Of a stretch of DNA of 64,000 nt, positions 31,700 through 43,017 are shown piece after piece; within the stretch, counting starts at the first letter, position 1, and every line of letters begins with the position of its first letter. This stretch comes from Siphonodentalium dalli. Taxonomy: Eukaryota; Mollusca; Scaphopoda; Gadilida; Siphonodentaliidae. Location: positions 277,693,426 to 277,757,425 of the forward strand of contig CP136063.1 of NCBI GenBank assembly GCA_032622095.1, given 5' to 3'. A program made the position numbers and the translations under genes. The notes below the pieces were generated by a model. That model was not told where the DNA came from. It made no database searches and saw nothing but the letters and a program-made list of their open reading frames with translations.

Positions 31700-31860
31700 G
31701 TGAGTTTACTGTGCCTGTCATTTGCAGGATGAGGTCCCTCTGGGGACCTTATTCTGCATTGCTTCATCTGCTATGGGAGACATAGACTCAGATTGAAGTT
31801 TGATATGGCGGGTCACAAATGACAGGCACACTAAACTCAGACTTGTATTTTGCTATTTGC
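31700..31860. mobile_element. Family I fragment joined to a family E end
   Basis: It has gtgcctgtcatttgcaggat at the left and tgacaggcacactaaactca at the right. A tgatatggcgggtcacaaa stretch, the family E terminus, lies inside. Confidence 0.55.
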
Positions 31861-32283
31861 GTATTGTTTATATATTTTTTTGCAGAGCACAGTGCGGGGT
31901 TAATCACTTTAAATGTGCACTACTTTAGTCTCTAACCATATGGCCCTACTTGCGCAATCCCATGTATTTCTGAAAACTAAAGATTTCTCTTTCATTTCAG
32001 CCATATGGCATTTTTACACCCACAATCCTATATCTGATTAAGAGATAATTCAAATTCACCTTGGAAAATAAGTTAATTTAGGCTTATCTAAAGAATATTC
32101 CATCTCCATCTATTCTGCGAGTTATTTGTTACATCTCTTTACATCTGTCAACCAGAGGTGAAATATATTTGTTGGATCAGAATATTGGACTTAGTCTCAA
32201 TTACTCCACCTGTATGTGCATGGGTTTGGATTGCCACCAGAGGTATTACAAAAAATCTTTTAATTAAACTTATTGTAAATATG

Positions 32284-35275
32284 AAAGTGTCAATGACACT
32301 GTAGCTCAACTTAGGTAGGGGAATAATTTAATGGTCGACAGTAAATGGAGGAATAGGAAAAGTGCTAATTGAAATGTCTAAGTAAGACTAGATGTACATG
32401 TCAATATCAACATTCATAACAGGTTTCATAATGATCGGATCAGGGATGTGGTGATTATGGTGTGCCAAAGGATTTATTGATGCAAAGAGTAAATTCTAAA
32501 ATGGCCACCGACAGCCATGTTTTTTTTCCGAATTACCCCAAAATGACTTGTTCCCATCTACAGCCTTTACAAATCTCATAATGATCTGATCAAAGGTATG
32601 ACCTGTAGCCTGTGCCAATGGATTTAGTCATGCAAAGAGTAAAATCCAAGATGGCTGCTGGCGGCCATGTTTTTCGGCTGAACGACCCCAAAATGACTCG
32701 TTTCCCATCTACATGTCATTGTTAACATACATGACAAATTTCATGAAGTTCCGACCAAAGCTACGACCTGTAGCCCGCAACCAAAGGATTTATTCATGCA
32801 AAGAGTAAAATCCAATATGGCTGCTGGCGGACATGTTTTTTAGCCAAACGACCCCAAAATGACTCGTTCCCATCTACATGTTAATATTAACATCCATGAT
32901 AAATATCAGACAAACAGTACGACCTGTAGCCCGTGCCAATGGATTGAATTTTGAAATCCAAGATGGCTGCCAGCGGCCATGTTTTTTGGCCGTATGACCC
33001 CAAAATGACTCGTTCCCATATCCATGTCAATATCAATATTCATGACAAATTTCATAAAGGTCAGACCAAAGGTACGACCTGTAACCTGCGCCAAAGGATT
33101 TAGTCATGCAAAGAGTAAAATCCAAGATGGCTGCTGGCGGCCATGTTTTTTGGCCGAACGACCCCAAAATCACTCGTTCCCATCTACATGTCATTGTTAA
33201 CATCCATGACAAATTTCATGAAGTTCTGACCAAAGCTGCAACCTGTAGCCCGCGCCAAAGAATTTAGTCATGCAAAGAGTAAAATCCAAGATGTTTTTTG
33301 GCCGAATGACCCCAAAATGACTCGTTCCCATCTACATGTCAATGTCAACATTCATGACAAAAATCATAAAGATCTGACCATAGGTACGACCTGTAGCCCG
33401 CGCCAAAGGATTTAGTCATGCAAAGAGTAAAATCCATGATGGCTGCTGGCGGCCATGTTTTTTGGCCGAACAACCCCAAAATCACTCGTTCCCATCTACA
33501 TGTCATTGTTAACATCCATGACAAATTTCATGAAGTTCTGACCAAAGCTACAACCTGTAGCCCGCGCCAAAGAATTTAGTCATGCAAAGAGTAAAATCCA
33601 AGATGGCTGCTGGCGGCCATGTTTTTTGGCTGAACGACCCCAAAATCACTCGTTCCCATCTACATGTCAATATTAACATCCATGACAAATTTCATGATGA
33701 TCAGACGAACAGCACGACCTGTAGCCCGCGCCAATGGATTGAATTTTGAAATCCAAAATGGCCACCAGCGGCCATGTTTTTTGGCCGAATGACCCCAAAA
33801 TCACTCGTTCCCATCTACATGTCAATGTCAACATTCATGACAAAATTCATAAAGATCAGACCATAGGTACGACCTGTAGCCCGCGCCAAAGGATTTAGTC
33901 ATGCAAAGAGTAAAATCCATGATGGCTGCTGGCGGCCATGTTTTTTGGCTGAACAACCCCAAAATCACTCGTTCCCATCTACATGTCAATATTAACATCC
34001 ATGACAAATTTCATGATGATCAGACGAACAGCACGACCTGTAGCCCGCGCCAATGGATTGAATTTTGAAATCCAAAATGGCCACCAGCGGCCATGTTTTT
34101 TGGCCGAATGACCCCAAAATCACTCGTTCCCATCTACATGTCAATGTCAACATTCATGACAAAATTCATAAAGATCAGACCATAGGTACGACCTGTAGCC
34201 CGCGCCAAAGGATTTAGTCATGCAAAGAGTAAAATTCATGATGGCTGCTGGCGGCCATGTTTTTTGGCCGAACAACCCCAAAATCACTCGTTCCCATCGA
34301 CATGTCATTGTTAACTTCCATGACAAATTTCATGAAGTTCTGATCAAAACTACGACCTGTAGCCTGCGGCAAAGGATTTAGTCATGCAAAGAGTAAAATC
34401 CAAGATGGCTGCCAGCGGCCATGTTTTTTGGCCGTATGACCCCAAAATGACTCGTTCCCATCTACATGTTAATATTAACATCCATGACAAATTTCATAAT
34501 GATCATACGAACAGTACGACCTGTAGCCTGCGCCAATGGATTGAATTTTGAAATCCAAAATGGCCACCAGTGGCCATGTTTTTTGGCCGAATGACCCCAA
34601 AATGACTCGTTCCCATCTACATGCCAATGTCAACATTCATGACAAATTTCATAAAGATCAGACCAAAGGTACGACCTGTAGCCCGCGCCAAAGGATTTAG
34701 TCATGCAAAGAGTAAAATCCAAGATGGCTGCTGGCGGCCATGTTTTTTGGCCGAACAACCCCAAAATCACTCGTTCCCATCTACATGTCATTGTTAACAT
34801 CCATGACAAATTTTATGAAGTTCCAATCAAAACTACGACCTGTAGCCTGCGCCAAATGATTTAGTCATGCAAAGAGTAAAATCCAAGATGGCTGCTGACG
34901 GCCATGTTTTTTGGTCCGAACGACCCCAAAATGACTCGTTCCCATCTACATGTCAATATTAACATCCATGACAAATTTCATGATGATCAAAAGAACAGTA
35001 CGACCTGTAGCCCGCGCCAATGGATTGAATTTTGAAATCCAAGATGGCCACCAGCGGCCATGTTTTTTGGCCGAATGACCCCAAAATGACTCGTTCCCAT
35101 CTACATGTCAATGTCAACATTCATGCAAAATTTCATAAAGATCAGACCAAAGGTAAGACCTGTAGCCCGCGCCAAAGGAAATTGTTGACGGACACACGGA
35201 CACACGGACACACGGACGACGGACGCCAAGCCATGGCAATAGCTCAAACTTACAAAAGTAAGTTGAGCTAATAAG
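32284..35275. repeat. 2.9-kb array of 150-165-bp units (family J)
   Basis: About 16 units each contain aagatggctgctggcggcca, a gaccccaaaatgactcgttc segment, tccatgacaaatttcat and cgacctgtagcccgcgccaa. Unit lengths alternate near 145 and 165, reflecting two alternating unit types. The array begins with gtcaatgacactgtagctca and ends in a (ggacacac)n tract and agttgagctaa. It lies in the intron between the EGF2 and EGF3 exons. Confidence 0.9.
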
Positions 35276-35426
35276 TAATGGATGTTGATTTTGTTGCATT
35301 CCATGGAGTATAAATACAAGTTGGTATGACATTTTTATGGTTTCACATCCCACATATGCCAATCAACATCGAACATTTTGAACTGAAAAAAGAAGAGAGC
35401 TAGAATTCTTTGTAAAATCAACTTAC

Positions 35427-35522
35427 GAACTTCACATCTGGAACCAGTGTATCCTGGTTGACATCTACATCTTGACCTTTGACACACTCCACGGTTGCGG
35501 CATCTCACTCCGCAAGATGAAC
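35427..35522 (-). CDS. FBN: Fibrillin exon 4: EGF domain 2 (non-calcium)
   Basis: The exon encodes residues about 110-141: SSCGVRCRNRGVCQRSRC and CQPGYTGSRCEV, a compact six-cysteine EGF. The acceptor is ttttag, the donor gtaagt, and it is phase 1-1 over 96 bases. The large family J array ends 150 bases past its donor. Confidence 0.93.
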
Positions 35523-35589
35523 CTAAAATTACATAGGATATTTCTAGTTCTGGTGTACACTATAATATAAACAAGAGCTACACAGCTGG

Positions 35590-36660
35590 GAGTGGCAAAA
35601 TACAACCGGTGTGCTTTTATGAAATGTACACAAACAAACAATGGCAGTGACACTAAATTGTAGTATTGGTCGAAAAGAGCCATAAGTCAGTAAAAAATAT
35701 TTGGACCGAACCCTCGAACATGACCTGTATTTTTGTCTGGAAAACTCACATACCAAATTTGGTTCCGATAAAATGGCCTAAAAAAAGTTATCATCCAGAA
35801 ACCTCAAAAACTGAAAATTCTAATACGAAAAGAGACGAACCCATAATCGAACTTGACTGTATTTTGGACTAGAAAACTCACATTCCAAATTTTATTCCGA
35901 TGAAATAAACCAAACTAAAGTTATCATCCGGAAACATCAAAGATTGAAAATTCTAAGTCGAAAAGAGCCATAAGTCTGCATAAGTCAGTAAAAAATATTC
36001 AGATCAAACCCATATTCGAACTTGACCTGTATTTTGATCTGGAAAACTCACATACCAAATTTGGTTCCGATAAAATGGCCTATCAAAAAGTTATCATCCA
36101 GAAACCTCCAATACTGAAATTTCTAATACGAAAAGAGCTGAACCCATAATCGAACTTGACTGTATTTTGGACTGGAAAACTCACATTCCAAATTTGGTTC
36201 CAATAAAATAAACCAAACTAAAGTTATCATCCGGAAACATCAAAGATTGAAAATTCTAAGTCGAAAAGAGCCATAACTCAGTAAAAAATATTCAGATCAA
36301 ACCCATATTCGAACTTGACCTGTATTTTGGTCTGGAAAACTCACATACCAAATTTGGTTCCAATAAAATAAACCAACTATAGTTATAGTTTGGAAACCTC
36401 AAATATTGAAATTTCTAAGTCGAAAAGAGCCATAAGTCAGTAAAAAATAATCGGAATGAACCCAAATTCAAACTTTACCTGTAATTTGGTCTGGAAAACT
36501 CATATACAAAATTTAGTTCCGATAAAATAAACAAAACTAAAGTTAAAAGTTATCATCCGAAAACCAAAAGTGCTAACTGATGGACGGATGGCTGGACAGA
36601 CAGATGGACGGCTAGACAAACGGATTGACAGACCAATCACATAATACGGCTGTATTTTCA
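35590..36660. repeat. Array of ~150-bp 'gaaaagagccataagtcagt' units
   Basis: Six or so diverged units, each with aacttgacctgtattttggt, ctggaaaactcacataccaa and gttatcatccggaaacatca. It ends in gatggacggatggctggaca tails. Similar dispersed copies are at 54560-55500 and 62800-63340. It is non-coding. Confidence 0.8.
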
Positions 36661-37260
36661 AATGGTCATATAAAAACTAATGGTAACATTACTAACATAC
36701 TACAGGAAACAAAAGTAATAATATAATTTTCTATAGAATTTCCAAAAATATTAATGCGTATCTAATAGAAGATAAGATAAGTTCAGGCCGGGGGGAATGA
36801 CATAAACTAGGAAATTTTCAATGAAAATTCTACAAAATTTAATTATTATCTCTTTCACATAAAGTACATGCTTCATTATCACCAATTATAGTTTTTCTCA
36901 GTCATAATCAACGATAAATGAGAATATATGTTGGGGTAAAAAACTTTCATGTGGGGGGAGGGGATAAACTGGGTTATTTTCAACCAAAAAATTCTGAACT
37001 GTAATGCCTCTGCTGAAGAAAAAACATGCTACCTTGTCACCAATGAAGGTTTTTCTGAGTCACATATTCACGTTAAGGTGACAAAAACTCAGACAGGGGA
37101 GGGAGATGATCAGGCAGAGAGAGAGAGAGAGAGATAAACTAGATAAAACCTTTTTCAGATTAATTAAATTTCTCATTTTCAAGAAGTGCATTTGTATCAG
37201 AATTGTTTTTAATTGGTCATCTGAAGATCCCTATTAGTCCAGGAGATATTGGTAGACCTC
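36661..37260. other. Low-complexity intron sequence
   Basis: Contains two diverged copies of a gggg...ataaactaggaaattttcaa segment and a (ga)n run near 37120. No coding signal. Confidence 0.5.
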
Positions 37261-37263
37261 TGC

Positions 37264-38350
37264 ACCCCCCCCCCCCCCCCCCAGGACTCAACTTCACCCC
37301 ACTAATTTTCTTTCTTAATGTCTCCACTAATTTTTTTTCGGTTGTTAACAAGAAAAAAAAGTGGCTGCAGAGACTCCAGACAAGATGGCGTCCATCATGG
37401 CGGCCATTTTTTTATTTGCACCAGGTCTCTTTGATCGCCATTATAGTAAAGATCATGTCACATGCGGTCTTGATTTCCGTTCGATTCGTTACTGTAATAT
37501 ACAACCCTTACAAATTAGCCAAAAATCTGACACAAAAATCCAATATGGCGGCCAAGATGGCCGCCGAAATGTGAAAATTTGCTTCTTTTTTTTTACTTTT
37601 CACCGCCTTTCGTCTGTCTCTGTGGGAAAAAATACCGGTATAATCCGTTCAAAGCCAAATCGACGCTAATAACGCAATGTCTGTTTCGAATCAATGAATG
37701 TTATTGCTATCATAACACAACCCATGCGTATATATGTGCAGGAGATACTCGAGCTAGGATTCCTCTTATACCTGAGTTGAGAAATATTCACCCAAATCCA
37801 AGATGGCGGCCAAAATGGCCACCAGAAATAGAAAAATTGCCGAAAATCGCTGATTTTAACATCAGTGAGAGTTATTGTCACGACAACTCCACACCTGCTT
37901 AATATTGTGAGTTGGGAACACTGAGGCGAAGAACTGTACTTATATCACATCCAAATAAAAGTTCCCCAAATCCACAATGGCGCCCACAATGGTGGACAAA
38001 TTTTGAAAAATCACCGAAATTCCCTCATTTTCACATCATTGAGCATTATGGTCGAGAAAACTCCACACATGCTGACAGTTGAGTTGGAAATACTGAGGTG
38101 AAGTAATTACCTTGCATCTGATGAAGGAAATTGTTTTCCAAATCGAAGATGGCGGCCAAAATGGCGTCCAAAATTTGAAAACACGCTTACATCCCTTCAC
38201 TTTCTTAGTATGGGCGTTATTGTTACGCGAATTCTACCCACAATTACATGTTCACATGGAACATTGATATGAAGTATTCATTTGAGTTTGGCCAACTCTC
38301 ACAGTCAAGATGGCTGCCAAACTGGCGGCCAGAAATTGAAAAGAAGTCGA
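37264..38350. repeat. Poly-C tract and 'aagatggcggccaaaatggc' repeat units
   Basis: A run of about 18 C is followed by four or more diverged units of about 170-220 bases around aagatggcggccaaaatggc. Open frames here follow the repeat and are not genes. Confidence 0.65.
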
Positions 38351-40540
38351 AATTGTCACATACTAATTTCAACTTTTTGTCATAATATCAATATGGATTG
38401 GACGAAACGGTACATAAGCCGTCTATTATTTCCAACATAGGTCGTCGCCTTCTGGAAGGATGAAAAACCACAATCATCGCGATGTGGCATTTCAAAATCC
38501 ATTCTCCACTAAGCGCCCATAATGGCCGTAACCATATATGGGTGCGCCAAATAGTCATATTATGACTTCCAAGAATCAAAACAACAGTACCTGAGCTTAT
38601 TCTGATTTGCCACATTCAGCATTATCTGGACCAGCATCCGTCTCTTCGTCCCATTAATCTATCTCGCTCACACCAACACAGTTTTCTTCACTTCTTGGTA
38701 GAAGGGTCCCACTAATCGGAATGTTTCAAACAACACATATGTCGTGTTTGTCTCGAAAGCTGGGAATTCTTATCCTTATTCTTGGTGAACTTCATTCGTG
38801 GTAGCTTATGGAATAATTCAGATGCTACATATGCGATCTGAGCGTCATCTTGCATGATAAACTAGAAAGGTATGCGGTCGGTGCATATACTAGCTTCCAG
38901 AAGTACCTCTCTATCTGCGTATTTTTCAGAATTGGTTACCTATGTGGATAACTAAATGTACATCTGGTGATCTTCCCATCCAGCCACTTCTCAATATACA
39001 TGTAGTATAATCAGAGAAGAGGTGGCAGCAGTTGGGGTGGATGGTGGGCAGTCAGGATAGGACAGCTCCATTATTTCTATGGGATAAACAGGTGTAAAGG
39101 CAACACACTGATATAAAACACTGGAAAGTGGAAATTTACAAGAACAGAAGGTGGCGAACAAGATCATTTGATCGTTTCGAGCACCTTGGGTGCTTGCATA
39201 CCAAATCCCAAGTGGATCAGTCATAAGATGCATTGTGGATTGTACTGTCTTGAGTCGCCTCAAGTGGCAAAGTTGTTGTTATTGCCTATAACTTATTTAA
39301 TTACATATCTTTAACTCACATTTTTACTCATATTTAATTGTCAGTGAAATACCAAAGCTCAATATTTATTTTCGGACAGTACATAATTATTTGTTTTGTA
39401 GTTTCTAAATTAATTAATGACACAAACACACACAAAACTGACAACATATTCATTTGGCCTACATGTTTATATGACCATGAATAGCAAATGTGGTGTACTC
39501 ATTTCATTGCAATGCATGTGCAGCACTTACCAGTGCCAAATCTGATTGACATATACATGTATCAAATTAATATAATTCGTTTGTGAGCTAGTCCACTTAT
39601 CGCTTTATTTGTTGATCACGATTCAAGCAATTTAGATTACATTTGTATTCAACATATACATCAAGAAAGAAGCAACGACAAAACTGGGACTTGCAATTAC
39701 TTTCATTTTGCTCTGATCCAGAAAAAAAAGGTAAACGTTACTACCACGGATGTCGCAAATGACAGTGAGTGTTGGGTGTATCTAGAGCCCGAAGCCGCCA
39801 TCACACGCAGCAGCTGCCAGCCATATTGGCCACAAGCCGCCGCCAGCCATGGGGGTCTGGGAGTTGAAAAATCAATAATTTGTTAATATTTTACAGTGCT
39901 CAGTTTGGGTGTATTTTATTCTGTTTTTTATTGGCAGCAGCCGATCTGCAACTTGACATATTCCTCCGATGCGTTTCCACTGTCCGTCAGAAAAAATGAA
40001 TTAAATCGGAAATTACCGTCAGAACTTGCCACAAATTGCACATGATCTCCAACACATATTCATTCTCAAGAATCAACAGGATTTTGGGAGATCAAGTGCA
40101 TCTGTGGCTTTTGCCACGACGATAAACAGCAACTGACCCGTTACTGCCTGTGACCCGTTACTGTCTGAATGACTGTATCTATCAAAATATAAAATTAAAA
40201 TTAAATTCAAGGTGAAATTTACTCTAGAGCAGAATTGGAAACTGGCCACTATTAAAAAGGGTTAAAAAAAAAAGTTTACTCATTTAAGATAATCCCCTTG
40301 TACTCATGAGTCATATACCAAACATATATTAAATCCGTTGATAACAGTTCGAAAAAAAAAACCAGCCTCCCAGGACAACTTTTTTGGGACGGACAGATGG
40401 ACAGACGGACGGAACCCATTGCTATATCCCCGCCGATTTTTTTTCGAGAAGGTGGATAACAAGTTCATTACAAGTATAATAACAACTTTGTTGTCTCTTA
40501 GTCTGAGTATCTGAGACTATCTCAGTACAAAAAGCCGCGT
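38351..40540. other. Intron sequence with little recognised
   Basis: No exon-like segment or array. A ggacagatggacagacggac tract lies near 40390, a short dispersed-repeat tail. Confidence 0.4.
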
Positions 40541-40551
40541 TTTCAACTTAC

Positions 40552-40680
40552 GATTTTTCTTCACCTTCCGCAGTGGACTTCTTTCTAGCGCTCTGACCAA
40601 GGCTTGGTGTACAAATAACACTCCGGTCGTGGCCGACGCAAGCGTTCGGCACGCTCACCCAGCGTCACGACACCATCTCA
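40552..40680 (-). other. Possible cryptic or alternative exon with strong donor
   Basis: The minus-strand sequence is GC-richer than its surroundings and stays open for about 38 codons before a good donor (AATC/gtaagtt) in phase 1. Translation ends LVRALERSPLRKVKKN. There are no EGF cysteines and no in-frame ATG. It could be an alternative 5' exon, a decayed exon or chance. Confidence 0.2.
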
Positions 40681-41017
40681 CGAGGGAAACATACCAGGAC
40701 AAAATTGGTCATTATTAGTTGTAAAGTTTCGTCAATCGAACAACTTGAACTGTGATTTTGTGAATTTATCAACAGTGTGGTAATTTGGGGTATATATACC
40801 GGTATGTTGGAAAATTTCACAATAAGGGAATGGGGTGGAAATGGATTTACTGGAAATTCGGTCTGATTCTTGAAAGGGGTGGGATACCAATAATCAGAGG
40901 GCCTATCAAAATAACAGTGGCCATTGAGAAACTTGTGGGTAAAGTTGTTTTGCCAAATATTCACACAGGCAAGTATGCAACTTGAGACAAGATATATAAT
41001 AGCGTATATATACCTAC

Positions 41018-41113
41018 TTCTGCTACCGCAATGAGGTCTATGTTTTCCGTCTGAACATCGACAGAGATCAGGTCTGACGCACACTCCGGCTCCGCAGCTC
41101 AGACGACATATTG
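41018..41113 (-). CDS. FBN: Fibrillin exon 3: EGF domain 1 (non-calcium)
   Basis: The exon encodes residues about 78-109: PICRLSCGAGVCVRPDLC and CSDGKHRPHCGSR, matching EGF1 of fibrillins including the C-G-S-R-S tail. Two phase-1 donors are possible; gtaggt after AGAA is chosen because it gives CGSRSSSC, colinear with the family. The acceptor is ttgcag over 96 bases. A foldback element starts 37 bases past the acceptor. Confidence 0.9.
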
Positions 41114-41151
41114 CTGCAACAGAGATATGACCATGACGCAGATCTAAGGAC

Positions 41152-41460
41152 ATTTATAGGCCCACTTAATTTGTGAATGCCCACATCACATTATATACAA
41201 CATATTCCATAGTATGTACCATTTGGGAAACGGAACCAAATATATATTTATATATATTCTATACTGGACTCAGCTGTGGCCTAAGAGTGTCCACCAAGTG
41301 AATATATATGTTATTATACGGTACATTGTTCCGTGTTACACTGAAATTGTGATGTCAATGTCCCATTTTATTATTGTTTCAAATTGTACAAGTATAGTAG
41401 TTAACTCTCAATCATCGAAATCATAACTGGCTTTATTTGGTATACTGTGTATACAGTATA
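41152..41460. mobile_element. Truncated relative of the 3142-5290 foldback element
   Basis: The left terminus aggcccacttaatttgtgaa and one arm unit (atcacattatatacaacata) are present, followed by part of the centre in the opposite orientation (cagctgtggcctaagagtgt). There is no tandem expansion. Confidence 0.7.
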
Positions 41461-41729
41461 TCACCCAAATTCACTGCATGTGAAGGCGCCTGTGATTGGC
41501 AAATAAAGATATTCTAATCTGTTCTATATTCCCAGAGACCGAAGCTCCTGCGTGTTGACTGGTGTTTCTGACGCAATATGTTCTTGTCTTTTATGCCCCT
41601 GACTATATATATAGACTACACTCAGTGAGAGTTCAGAGAAGAGACACGTCAGCTTTTTAAATTTCTGAACAGCAAACCGGCATTTAAAGTGACCTGTATA
41701 AGAATGTGTATATATATGGAAGCTATACG

Positions 41730-41980
41730 ATAAAACGCGGGATTTACTTTTACAAACAACGCTTCGTGTTGGAAATGACGAACAATTATATACCTGTATA
41801 TGTATTTAATACATGTATACAGGTATATAATTGTACGTCATTTCAAACACGAAGCGTCTTTTGTATATACATGTATTTAATACATTATATACAGGTAAAT
41901 AATTGTTAGTCATTTCCAACAAGAATCGTCTTTTGTTGTATTCCTCTATTGCTGATGTGGTAAAAATAAACCCCGCGTTT
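41730..41980. mobile_element. Foldback element with 'aaaacgcggg' ends and repeated arms
   Basis: The ends are aaaacgcgggattt and accccgcgtttt. Arms of acgcttcgtgttggaaatga occur once forward and twice inverted, separated by tacctgtata palindromes. Confidence 0.7.
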
Positions 41981-42078
41981 TAAATAAGTTATCTGGTGCT
42001 TTATATAGCTACATGCAAATGAGATAATTTTGAGTGTGAAGTGTATATATCTGAATCTGTCTGAAAATTGGGTTCTTC

Positions 42079-42617
42079 GTTATTAGTTTTTTTTTTTTTT
42101 TTTTAAACATATTTTATTGTAATATAATATTACACAAGGGATCGGGGCACACGTTTTAACAACTTAAATCCGCCCCTCTCCCATATACATTTTAACAAAT
42201 ACAAAGTAGATGACGAACATAACATATATACAGGATGATGTATGGTGTGGTTGTGATTGCTGTCAGTCCTATCCTGCTTTTGAAATTTCATCTGAGGTAG
42301 TCAACATTTGTAACGCAAAGGAGGATCTCGCCTATATTTGTTAGCGGAGGGGGCCTAATTAAAGCGTTTCGTTGATGAAATGTATGAATAAACAAAATGG
42401 AAAAGAATTTCATTGCGTCGATTCGATTCTGATGATATCCCTGTGAGTAAGGCTCGAGGAAATGTTAGATATTATAAATTGGTGGGCTGCAATCTTATTG
42501 AAGAGTTCGCATCTTTCGGTAGCATACAGGGGGCACTCAAAGAAATAATGAAAGGCATCTTCGACTTCGTATCCACATGTGCATTTAGAGGTATCAGAGA
42601 TAAAATTGTTATTAGTT
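42079..42617 (-). mobile_element. 5'-truncated non-LTR retrotransposon with poly-A and target duplication
   Basis: On the minus strand it reads SKCTCGYEVEDAFHYFFECP then LYATERC and a stop: the C-x-C-G...HYFF.CPLY tail of jockey/CR1-type reverse transcriptases. A 3' UTR, AATAAA and about 16 A follow. The 10-base gttattagtt flanks both ends (42079-42088 and 42608-42617), a target-site duplication. The 5' end lies 12 bases inside the intron from the donor of the exon at 42630. Confidence 0.85.
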
Positions 42618-42629
42618 ATTGAGACTTAC

Positions 42630-42712
42630 GCTTCAAACATCGATGGTGACCATGTGATCTGGACCAGCCAGGACAGCAATTTCTTCTAGACCCTGAGCCG
42701 CAGATATGAGGT
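42630..42712 (-). CDS. FBN: Fibrillin exon 2: unique N-terminal (FUN) domain
   Basis: The exon encodes residues about 50-77: PHICGSGSRRNCCPGW then SRSHGHHRCLK. The C-G-S...CCPGW core is the fibrillin unique N-terminal domain, which takes part in head-to-tail assembly (family knowledge). It enters in phase 2 and leaves in phase 1 over 83 bases. The acceptor is ttttcag and the donor gtaagt. A retrotransposon sits immediately downstream of the donor. Confidence 0.93.
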
Positions 42713-42932
42713 CTGAAAAACAAAACATAAATTCCAAGTCTCTCGGATACGTATTCTTTGTGTCACATCTCAACTATATAAATTCTTATATATACTCAAA
42801 CATCCATAATTAGTTCCTTTTCTACTTTTAGTTCCGTTTCTACTGTACATCCATGTCTCCGCAATTTACATCAATTTCTACCGTAAAGCTCATGGTTTCA
42901 GTTGCACAGTGTATATATACGTATAGATTAGC

Positions 42933-43012
42933 TTAACCCCTTCTATACTAAATGGATTTCTCCCACTGAGTTATAAAAGTGTACATTGGAATGGTACATT
43001 ATTCATTTGGAT
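42933..43012. mobile_element. Terminal fragment of a family K element
   Basis: TTAACCCCTTCTATACTAAA and the following ctcccactgagttataaaag match the right end of family K in reverse. The element is cut off by the GC-rich array that follows. Confidence 0.6.
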
Positions 43013-43017
43013 GGACC

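Noticed and set aside
41018-41113. Alternative donors for the EGF1 exon (gtagca after TGCG, gtatat after GTAG)
   Set aside because: The first loses the conserved C-G-S-R-S tail and the second is in the wrong phase for the next exon.
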